From: Sphaerisporangium sp040685555
GTDB taxonomy: Bacteria; Actinomycetota; Actinomycetes; Streptosporangiales; Streptosporangiaceae
NCBI RefSeq assembly: GCF_040685555.1
Contig: NZ_JBFBIK010000019.1
Location: forward strand, 1-64,000
Reading direction: 5' to 3'
DNA length: 64,000 nucleotides
Within the stretch, counting starts at the first letter, position 1, and each line of letters begins with the position of its first letter. The translations under genes and the position numbers were made by a program. Positions 17,944 through 24,479 of the stretch are shown one piece after another. The notes beneath the pieces were generated by a model. It was not told the origin of the DNA. It ran no database searches and was given only the letters and a program-made list of their open reading frames with translations.

Positions 17944-18696
17944 GTGCTCGAACAGGTGACCGCGACGCGCTATGTGACCCCGCTCCGGGAGGGCGGGTCG
18001 CTGCCGGGCGTCGTCGAAGCAGATGACCTCGGTACCTATGTCGTAAAATTTCGTGGTGCGGGGCAGGGGCGGCGCGTGCTCGTCGCCGAGATCATCTGTG
18101 CCGAGCTGGCACGCGGGCTCGACCTGCGCACCCCCGATCTCCGGATCGTCGACCTCGACCCGCAGATCGGGGCCAGGGAGCCCGACCAGGAGATCCAGGA
18201 TCTCCTCAACGCCAGCGAGGGCCTCAATCTCGGGGTGGACTTCCTCCCCGGCGCGCTCGGCTTCGACCCGCTCGCCTGGACCCCCGACGCGGCCTTCGCC
18301 TCGCGGGTGCTGTGGTTCGACGCGCTCATCCACAACGTGGACCGCAGCTGGCGCAATCCGAACCTGCTGGTCTGGCACGGGAACACCTGGCTGATCGACC
18401 ACGGCGCCGCCCTGTGGTTCCACCACAACTGGCGCACCGCCGACCCGCAGCGCCCCTTCGACGCCCGCGACCACGTGCTGGCGCCGTTCGCCACCCGCAT
18501 CGAGGAGGCCGACGCCGAGCTTCCCGGCCGGATCACCGAAGACCTGGTCCGAACGGTCGTGGACCTCGTCCCAAGTGAGTGGCTCGACGGCGAGCCCGGC
18601 TTCGAGGACGCGGCGGCCGTGCGCCGGGCCTACGTCGACCACCTGCTCGCCCGCGTCCACGGCCCGCGTGCCTGGCTCCCGGCGGTGGCGCGATGA
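17944..18696 (+). CDS. HipA-like kinase-fold protein
   Basis: A 250-residue protein of the short HipA-like (HipA_2) kinase family. The catalytic loop appears as HNVDRSWRNPNLL and the DFG-equivalent as WLIDHGAALWF; the N-terminal lobe (ATRYVTPLREGGSLPGVVEA, TYVVKFRGAGQG) contains the likely ATP-binding lysine in VVKFRG. It lacks the longer N-terminal domain of true HipA toxins and has no HipB antitoxin beside it. Instead it overlaps the DUF3037 gene by ATGA. The GTG start follows TACCCT (17932-17937) by 6 bases, another leaderless arrangement. Ser/Thr or small-molecule kinase activity is inferred from the fold. Confidence 0.8.
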   Translation: MLEQVTATRYVTPLREGGSLPGVVEADDLGTYVVKFRGAGQGRRVLVAEIICAELARGLDLRTPDLRIVDLDPQIGAREPDQEIQDLLNASEGLNLGVDFLPGALGFDPLAWTPDAAFASRVLWFDALIHNVDRSWRNPNLLVWHGNTWLIDHGAALWFHHNWRTADPQRPFDARDHVLAPFATRIEEADAELPGRITEDLVRTVVDLVPSEWLDGEPGFEDAAAVRRAYVDHLLARVHGPRAWLPAVAR

Positions 18697-19088
18697 GCGA
18701 GCTGTTCATCTACGAGTACGCGGTGATCCGGGTCGTGCCGTGCGTGGTCCGAGGCGAGCTGATCAACGCCGGTGTGATCGTCTACTCCCAGCCCCGCGGC
18801 TACCTGTGCGCCCGTACGGAGCTGGACGAGGCCAGGCTGCGCGCGCTCGACGACGGCGTGGACCTCGACGGGCTCAGGCTGGCGCTGGCCGCCTTCGAGC
18901 GGGCGTGCTCCGACGACTCGGGGCCGCTGCGCGAGGAGTCGCTCGGCAGCCGGTTCCGCTGGCTCACCGCGCCTCGCAGCACGATCGTGCAGACCGGGCC
19001 CGTGCACGCCGGACTGACCGCCGACCCCGCCGCCGAGCTGGAAGCCCTGCTCGACCGGCTCGTACGCAGGTTCACATCCGCGCGATGA
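18693..19088 (+). CDS. DUF3037 protein, translationally coupled to the HipA-like kinase
   Basis: A 131-residue protein matching the DUF3037 family (YEYAVIRVVPCVVRGELINA, GVIVYSQPRGYLCARTELD, and a C-terminal helical part with FRWLTAPRSTIVQTGPVHAG). Its ATG overlaps the TGA of the upstream kinase gene (ATGA at 18693-18696), so the two are translationally coupled and probably made in fixed ratio. The last 17 bases overlap the end of the convergent LLM gene. Function of the family is unknown. A partner, substrate or regulator of the kinase is the natural guess. Confidence 0.8.
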   Translation: MSELFIYEYAVIRVVPCVVRGELINAGVIVYSQPRGYLCARTELDEARLRALDDGVDLDGLRLALAAFERACSDDSGPLREESLGSRFRWLTAPRSTIVQTGPVHAGLTADPAAELEALLDRLVRRFTSAR

Positions 19089-19956
19089 CCTCCTCCGCGA
19101 AGCGCTCCATGGTCGCGATCTTGAGGTCGAGGGTGCCCTCGCCGTGCTCGGCCTTCTCCTTGGGGGTGGCGAGCCACCACGGGGCGGCCAGCGTGCCGGT
19201 GACGCCCTTCTCCGCGATCCTGCGATAGGTCTCCGGGTCGGGCATGACGGCGAGCGCGGCGATGATCTCCAGGTCGTCCTCGGACCTGCCGTACTCCTTC
19301 AGGTAGGCGCGGAGATGGGCCAGCACGACGTCCAGCTCCGCCTCCGAGTACACGCGGTTGCCGATCCAGCCGTCCCCGGCACGGGCCGCCCGGCGCAGCG
19401 CGGCCTCGCTGTCACCGCCGACCAGGAACGGCACCGGGCGCGAGGGGACCGGGGCGATCGACAGCGGGCCGAAGTCGAAGTGCGTGCCGTGGTGCTCCAC
19501 GGTGCCGCCCGCCCATAGCTCGCGCAGGACCGGGATCATCTCGTCCAGCCGCTTGCCGCGGGTGTGGAAGTCCTGCCCGGTCTGCAGGAACTCGTCCTCG
19601 CACCAGCCGACCCCCACGCCGAAGGAGACCCGGTCGCGGGAGAGCACGGCGGCGGTGGACACCTGCTTGGCGACGGTGAACAGGTCGCGGGCGGGAGCGA
19701 TGTAGACGTTGGGGGCGAAGCGCAGGCGCTCGGTGACGGCGGCCATCGCCCCGATGGTGACCCAGACGTCGGGCCAGTGCGTCGCGGCGTTCCAGCGCGG
19801 CGCACCGGTCCGCGAGTAGGGGTAGGGCGAGCGGTAGTCGGCGAAGAAGATGTGGTCGGAAAGGGTGAGGGTGTCCATGCCGCACCGTTCGGACGCCTTG
19901 GCCAGCTCGATGAACTGGTCGGTGTCGCTGAACGACGCACCCAGCCAGAAGCGCAT
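19072..19956 (-). CDS. LLM-class F420-dependent oxidoreductase
   Basis: Luciferase-like TIM-barrel oxidoreductase of 294 residues, probably using F420. Features are the N-terminal LSDHIFFADYRSPYPYS loop, VTIGAMAAVTERLRFAPNVY, the FGVGVGWCEDEF motif after strand 5 and PVPFLVGGDSEAALRRAAR for cofactor phosphate binding. It is the last gene of a three-gene operon (hydrolase, LLM, LLM) and starts 12 bases after the stop of the preceding LLM gene. Substrate unknown. Confidence 0.85.
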   Translation of the reverse strand: MRFWLGASFSDTDQFIELAKASERCGMDTLTLSDHIFFADYRSPYPYSRTGAPRWNAATHWPDVWVTIGAMAAVTERLRFAPNVYIAPARDLFTVAKQVSTAAVLSRDRVSFGVGVGWCEDEFLQTGQDFHTRGKRLDEMIPVLRELWAGGTVEHHGTHFDFGPLSIAPVPSRPVPFLVGGDSEAALRRAARAGDGWIGNRVYSEAELDVVLAHLRAYLKEYGRSEDDLEIIAALAVMPDPETYRRIAEKGVTGTLAAPWWLATPKEKAEHGEGTLDLKIATMERFAEEVIARM

Positions 19957-19968
19957 GCGATCCCGTTC

Positions 19969-21216
19969 TCAGCCGGCGAACTCGGGGATGACCTTGGTGG
20001 CGAACATCTCCAGGTTGCGCTTGACCGTGTCGAGCGGCAGCACGCCCTGCTGGCCCTGCATGAACAGGCCGAACCACTCCAGATCGGGCATGCGGTCGAG
20101 CATGCGCTGGATGCCGCGCTTGACGTCGTCGGGCGTGCCCAGCAGGGCCAGCTCGACCTCGTTCATGCGCTTGTAGTCGCCCTTCTCCGGGGAGATCGGC
20201 TTGTGCCGGTCGTCCTCCTGCTTGCGGAGGACCTCCAGGTAGCCGAAGGGGCCGAAGAAGGCGGCGAAGTCCTTCTGCATCGGGCCGTACGTGGCGATGG
20301 CCTCCTCACGGGTGTCGGCCATGCCGACGACCTTCAGGATGCCGGTGTGCTCGCCCAGCTTGTAGTCGCGGCCGCACTTGGCCGACTCCTCCTGGTAGAG
20401 CTTGGCCTTGGCGGCGTGCTCGTCGGGGTTCGGGGTGAACATCCACGGCAGGATGTTCTCCTGCGCCGCCCTGATCACCGACCGGTCGCTGATCGTGAAC
20501 GGCTGCCACAGCTCGGGATAGGGGTCCTGGTACGGCCGGGGGCTCACCGAGACCGCCTGGAGCTTGCCGTCCTCCGACACCTCGCCAGGGGCGCCGAACG
20601 TCTTGGTCCACTCCAGCGCGGGCCAGCCCTCGATGCCGTCGTAGGGCGAGGGCACCTCGTAGTCGAGCGTCTCGCTCTTGTAGCGCAGGGTCTCCTGGGT
20701 CCACGCCAGCTTCATGATGTGCAGGATCTCGCCGAACACGTCGAAGTTGCGGTTGTCCGAGGCCGAGCCGTCCGACCGTGCCGCCGACGCGTGCCAGCGC
20801 TGGCCGAGGACGTTCATCCACCGGTTCTGGTAGCCGCGCGCCACGCCCAGCCGGAGCCGTCCCTTGCAGAACTGGTCGAGCAGCGCGACGTCCTCCGCCG
20901 CCCTGATGGGGTCCCAGGCGGGCAGCACGAGCCCGAGGGGCGCCAGCAGGATGCGCTCGGTGCGCGCCGCGAGGTCGGTGAGGACCATAAGCGGGTTGAC
21001 CGAGAACTCGAAGCCCTCCGAGTGGAAGTGGTGCTCGGTCATCATGAGGGCGTCGAAGCCGATCTGGTCGGCGTGGACGGCGATCTCGCGGACCTCGTGC
21101 AGCAGCTTCTGGTACGACTCGGTGTCGCGGCCGATGGGGCGCCTGGCCCGGGCGTTCTCCTCCTGGCTGTACCCGGAGCCGGGGATCTGCGGGTTGAGCA
21201 TTATGGAAAATTTCAC
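19969..21216 (-). CDS. LLM-class flavin-dependent oxidoreductase (monooxygenase-like)
   Basis: A 415-residue luciferase-like protein, longer than its F420-type neighbours and closer to flavin-dependent monooxygenases of this class. Motifs: MMTEHHFHSEGF, ARTERILLAPLGLVLPAWDP, RLRLGVARGYQNRW, and a C-terminal LALLGTPDDVKRGI. Long insertions at about 150-200 and 300-350 are visible. The GTG start (MKFSIMLNPQ) has GAGGAG 9 bases upstream, and that site overlaps the end of the preceding hydrolase gene, 13 bases away. Tight spacing in the hydrolase-LLM-LLM operon suggests that the three act on one substrate: oxidation followed by hydrolysis. Confidence 0.82.
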   Translation of the reverse strand: MKFSIMLNPQIPGSGYSQEENARARRPIGRDTESYQKLLHEVREIAVHADQIGFDALMMTEHHFHSEGFEFSVNPLMVLTDLAARTERILLAPLGLVLPAWDPIRAAEDVALLDQFCKGRLRLGVARGYQNRWMNVLGQRWHASAARSDGSASDNRNFDVFGEILHIMKLAWTQETLRYKSETLDYEVPSPYDGIEGWPALEWTKTFGAPGEVSEDGKLQAVSVSPRPYQDPYPELWQPFTISDRSVIRAAQENILPWMFTPNPDEHAAKAKLYQEESAKCGRDYKLGEHTGILKVVGMADTREEAIATYGPMQKDFAAFFGPFGYLEVLRKQEDDRHKPISPEKGDYKRMNEVELALLGTPDDVKRGIQRMLDRMPDLEWFGLFMQGQQGVLPLDTVKRNLEMFATKVIPEFAG

Positions 21217-21229
21217 GGCAAACGTCTCC

Positions 21230-22054
21230 TCATGCGCGAGCGCCCGCGAGCGCCTTCAGCCAGTTGTTGACGACGAGGAGGAACTCCGCCGGGCGTTCCT
21301 CGTGCAGCCGGTGGCCGCTGCCCTCCCAGACCACGGTCCGCGAGCGGGGGTCCTTGAACAGGCCAGACTCCCAGGCGGCCTGGCCGGGGTCGAACCAGAA
21401 GCTCAGCACCGGGCAGTCCCTGCGTGCCAGGTAGCCGTCGGAGTTGGGCCGCACCCCGATCGCGCCCGGCACCGCGAACATCGCCTCGAACGCCTCCACG
21501 AGCACGTGGGGCGGCGTGGCGAGCGTGCGCCTGCGGTGCCACTCCCTGATGAGCGGGGGAGTGGCGCGCGTGTACGACCACCGGTCGATCCCGACGGCCA
21601 CGGTGCCGGTGTCCCCGTCGCGCAGGGCCGCCACCATGGCGGGGAAGCCCGAGGCGATCGGATCGGCGAAGCCGTACCCCGGGTCGACCGTCACCAGCGC
21701 GCGCACCGCCTCGGGATGCTCGACGGCGAGGTGGGAGACCACCTGGCCGCCCATGGAGTGGCCGACGGCCACGACCGGGCCCGTGCCGAGCCCGGCGAGC
21801 AGCTCGGCCAGGTCGGCGGCCATCCGGCGCGGGGTGTTGCCGGTGTCGCGGGAGGAGGAGTATCCATGTCCCCGGAGGTCGACGGCGATGACGCGGTGCC
21901 GCTCGCGGAGCTTCGGGATGTGGTGCGACCATTCGTGGGAGTCCGACCCCCATCCGTGGACGAGCAGCAGCACCGAGCCGGCACCGGTGTCACCGGTGTC
22001 ACCGGTGTCATCGGTATAGAACAGCCGCACGCCGTCGACATCGGCGAATGCCAT
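21230..22054 (-). CDS. Alpha/beta hydrolase
   Basis: Soluble alpha/beta hydrolase of 274 residues. It shows LLLVHGWGSDSHEW (oxyanion region), VIAVDLRGHGYSS, nucleophile Ser in VAVGHSMGGQVV, and a late histidine in WEGSGHRLHEERP. There is no signal peptide. Near the N-terminus a Asp-Thr-Gly repeat (DTGDTGDTG) is encoded by a 9-bp tandem repeat, an expansion absent from typical relatives. First gene of the operon that continues with two LLM oxidoreductases. Start ATG has GGAAGGG 6 bases upstream. The divergent region ahead carries a copy of the recurrent CAAGCA-type near-palindrome, so it is probably part of that regulon. Confidence 0.85.
   Translation of the reverse strand: MAFADVDGVRLFYTDDTGDTGDTGAGSVLLLVHGWGSDSHEWSHHIPKLRERHRVIAVDLRGHGYSSSRDTGNTPRRMAADLAELLAGLGTGPVVAVGHSMGGQVVSHLAVEHPEAVRALVTVDPGYGFADPIASGFPAMVAALRDGDTGTVAVGIDRWSYTRATPPLIREWHRRRTLATPPHVLVEAFEAMFAVPGAIGVRPNSDGYLARRDCPVLSFWFDPGQAAWESGLFKDPRSRTVVWEGSGHRLHEERPAEFLLVVNNWLKALAGARA
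21982..22015. repeat. 9-bp tandem repeat inside the hydrolase gene
   Basis: Three exact copies of CACCGGTGT plus a degenerate fourth encode a Thr-Gly-Asp repeat near the N-terminus of the alpha/beta hydrolase. In-frame copy-number change by slippage is possible. Confidence 0.8.
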
Positions 22055-22104
22055 GAGCGCCCTTCCTATGAGGACTTCCCGCCAGGCAAGCTACCCTAGG
22101 AATG

Positions 22105-22128
22105 CTAACCGAGCAATCGCTTGTTTAG
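22105..22128. promoter_or_regulatory. Putative operator (recurrent CAAGCA-type motif)
   Basis: A 24-bp imperfect palindrome with core CGAGCAATCGCTTG at 22110-22123 lies between the divergent hydrolase and LLM genes. It resembles six other sites in the window (39105, 39171, 56838, 59499, 59632, 61666), all beside acyl-CoA or oxidoreductase genes. This copy is the weakest in its core but has the most symmetrical flanks (CTAA and TTAG ends). Confidence 0.55.
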
Positions 22129-22173
22129 CCACGCGGGGTTCGTCACAGGGTTTGTCACGGAGAGGACGGCGTC

Positions 22174-23001
22174 ATGCGGCTGGGCGTCACGATGTTCACC
22201 ACCGATCAGGCTATGCCCGTCGCCGATCTGGCACGAGCGGCCGAGGAGCGGGGTTTCTCCTCGCTGTACGTGCCCGAGCACACCCACATCCCGATCTCCC
22301 GCAGGACGCCGCCCGCCGCCGGGCAGGACGTGCTGCCGGAGGAGTACAAGCGGACCCTCGACCCGCTGGTGGCCCTCGCCTACGCGGCGGCCGTGACCGA
22401 GCGCCTCACCGTCGGCACGGGCATCATGCTCGCGGCCCAGCGCGACCCCATCGTCACGGCCAAGGCCGTCGCGACCCTCGACCACCTCTCCGGCGGGCGG
22501 TTCGTGCTCGGCGTCGGATTCGGATGGAACGTCGAGGAGATGGAGGACCACGGCGTGCCGTACGGCTCGCGCCGTGACGTCGCCCGCGAGCACGTGCTGG
22601 CCATGAAGGAGCTGTGGAGCAGGGAGGTCGCCGGCTTCGAGGGGCGGCACGCGCGCTTCGAGCCGTCCTGGTCGTGGCCCAAACCGGTCGGCGGGCCACC
22701 GGTCTACATCGGGGGCGCGGCGGGCCCGAAGATGTTCGCGCACGTCGCCGAGTACGCCGACGGCTGGATGCCGATCGGCGGCAAGGGCGTGAAGGACGCG
22801 CTGCCCGCCCTTCGCGAGGCGTACGAGAAGGCCGGGCGCGACCCGGCGACGGTCAGGGTGATCCCGTTCGGCACCGTCCCGAGCCGGGGGAAGCTCGACT
22901 ACTACGCCGGGCTCGGCATACAGGAGGTCGTGTGCAGCCTCCCGGCCGCGTCCGCCGACACCGTGCTGCCGATGCTCGACGGCTACTCCTCGTTGCTCTG
23001 A
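22174..23001 (+). CDS. LLM-class F420-dependent oxidoreductase
   Basis: A 275-residue F420-type luciferase-like oxidoreductase of the group that begins MRLGVTMFTTDQ. Motifs: SLYVPEHTHIPISRRTP, TERLTVGTGIMLAAQRDP, RFVLGVGFGWNVEEMEDHG, and PPVYIGGAAGPKMFAHVAEYADGWMPIGG for cofactor binding. GAGAGGA precedes the ATG by 7 bases. It is divergent from the hydrolase-LLM operon and shares its putative operator, so the four genes are probably regulated together. Its 3' end overlaps the alkylsulfatase-like gene by 19 bases. Confidence 0.85.
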   Translation: MRLGVTMFTTDQAMPVADLARAAEERGFSSLYVPEHTHIPISRRTPPAAGQDVLPEEYKRTLDPLVALAYAAAVTERLTVGTGIMLAAQRDPIVTAKAVATLDHLSGGRFVLGVGFGWNVEEMEDHGVPYGSRRDVAREHVLAMKELWSREVAGFEGRHARFEPSWSWPKPVGGPPVYIGGAAGPKMFAHVAEYADGWMPIGGKGVKDALPALREAYEKAGRDPATVRVIPFGTVPSRGKLDYYAGLGIQEVVCSLPAASADTVLPMLDGYSSLL

Positions 23002-24314
23002 GCCCGGGGCACCCACCACATCTGCCCGCTCGCGATCTCGTGGTACACGTCGAGCAGGTCCTTGTGGGTGGTCACGCTCCGCGACTCGGCGGCGGCCCAG
23101 GTGTACACCCCGCGCGACATGGTCGACGTCTCCTGCTGTACGCGCAGCGTGTAGACGCGTGCCCTGATCTCGTGCACCTTGTGGTCGCTCGGGTCGGCCT
23201 GCATGGCCAGCTCCGCCAGCTGGCACGCCAGGCGCAGGTCCCCGTCCGCGGCGGCGGTGGCGGCGCGCGCGGCGAGGACGGGGGCGCCTCCGGCGAGCGC
23301 GGCGAGGGCCGAGGCCAGCACCTCGTCGGGCGCCGGCTTGAGGTGCGCGGGGTTCCCGTCGTGCCACCCGCCGTACAGCCGCCAGATGTTGCGCACGACG
23401 AACTCCGGCTCGTCGTAGTGCGGCTGCAGGTAAGGGCGGCCCGCCAGCGCCTCGGGGGGTTTCACGGTGTGGATGATCTCGTCGAGGCGGGCGCCCGCGT
23501 TCATCATCTCCAGCGTCTGTTCCACCAGGCTGTCCAGGTAGTCCGCCGTGTCGGTCAGCGCCTGCCGCACCCTGCCGGTCCCGGCGATGGGCAGGCCGTG
23601 GCCGGGCAGCAGCACCTCCGCGTCCAGGGCGGCCATCTTCCGCAGCGCGATCGCCCACTCGTCGGGGTACCGCTGCACCTTCTGCGGGTTCCCGGCGTTC
23701 GGGGTGACCCAGATGAACAGGTCGCCGGTCAGCAGCACGCCGCGCTCGGGCAGGAACGCCCAGGTGGCGTCGTCGGTCTCCCCGCGCGCGTGGTGCATCT
23801 CGAAGGTGACGTCGCCGAGCGAGAGCCGCATCTCGTCGCGGTACGTCAGGTCGGGCCGGCGGTAGGCCGTCGGCCAGGTCATCCGGGTGAAGCCGAACTG
23901 CCGCTGGTTGATCACCGTGTTGTAGCCGGCGGTCCTGGCGTACCGGGTGAACCGGGCGGCGACGTTCTCGTGCGCGATGACGCTCGGGCGAGGGCCGTCC
24001 TCCGCGTCGAAGGGATCCATGCCCGCGACGTGGTCGAAGTGCCCGTGGGAGAAGATGGCGTAGCGGACTGGCTCATCGGACCAGGCCCTCATGGCCGCGT
24101 GCATGTTCCGCGCGTCCATGTTGTTCCCGGTGTCGAACAGAGCCAGGCCGCCCTCGCCCCGGATGCCGTAGACGTTGCCGAACGCGGGCCACATGACCAC
24201 GCGATCGGCCACCTCCTGCACCCCCCTCGAGCGCAGGTCCCGCAGCGGCACCTCCTGCGGGGTCACCGACCCGCCCCAAACACTGTCCGCATGGTCGAGG
24301 ATCGGCGTTGTCAT
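22983..24314 (-). CDS. Metallo-beta-lactamase-fold alkylsulfatase-like hydrolase
   Basis: MBL-fold hydrolase of 443 residues with the short alkylsulfatase (BDS1/SdsA-like) layout: metal motif HGHFDH (His90, His92, Asp94, His95), further ligands around LTGDLF and LLPGHGLPI, then the dimerisation domain (PYLQPHYDEPEFVVRNIW, RLYGGWHDGNPAHLKP) and a C-terminal helical part. Known members cleave sulfate from alkyl sulfates. There is no secretion signal, unlike SdsA. The start MTTPILDHAD is chosen by domain fit; no ribosome-binding site is visible, suggesting a leaderless mRNA. A perfect 18-bp palindrome is centred 43.5 bases upstream, and a LuxR/LAL regulator gene lies just beyond it. Confidence 0.82.
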   Translation of the reverse strand: MTTPILDHADSVWGGSVTPQEVPLRDLRSRGVQEVADRVVMWPAFGNVYGIRGEGGLALFDTGNNMDARNMHAAMRAWSDEPVRYAIFSHGHFDHVAGMDPFDAEDGPRPSVIAHENVAARFTRYARTAGYNTVINQRQFGFTRMTWPTAYRRPDLTYRDEMRLSLGDVTFEMHHARGETDDATWAFLPERGVLLTGDLFIWVTPNAGNPQKVQRYPDEWAIALRKMAALDAEVLLPGHGLPIAGTGRVRQALTDTADYLDSLVEQTLEMMNAGARLDEIIHTVKPPEALAGRPYLQPHYDEPEFVVRNIWRLYGGWHDGNPAHLKPAPDEVLASALAALAGGAPVLAARAATAAADGDLRLACQLAELAMQADPSDHKVHEIRARVYTLRVQQETSTMSRGVYTWAAAESRSVTTHKDLLDVYHEIASGQMWWVPRAQSNEE

Positions 24315-24348
24315 GGGCCAAGCCTGTCGCGGACGCCCCCGCCGCAGC

Positions 24349-24366
24349 AGTAGGGAGTTCCCTACT
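24349..24366. promoter_or_regulatory. Perfect palindrome, probable LuxR-type activator site
   Basis: AGTAGGGA and TCCCTACT, separated by 2 bases, form a perfect 8-bp inverted repeat in the 165-bp gap between the LuxR/LAL gene and the alkylsulfatase-like gene. If the sulfatase mRNA starts at its ATG, the centre lies at -43.5, the classic position for a LuxR-type activator that touches the -35 region. Confidence 0.65.
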
Positions 24367-24479
24367 CCTTGGATCTTCGCCGTCTCAGGGCCGCCGGCAC
24401 AAGCGCCGTCCAGACGTCGATGGCGCAGCACGAGCTGTAATCGTCGGAGGCTTGGTGCAGTGGCGCCGCACCCGAGCGG

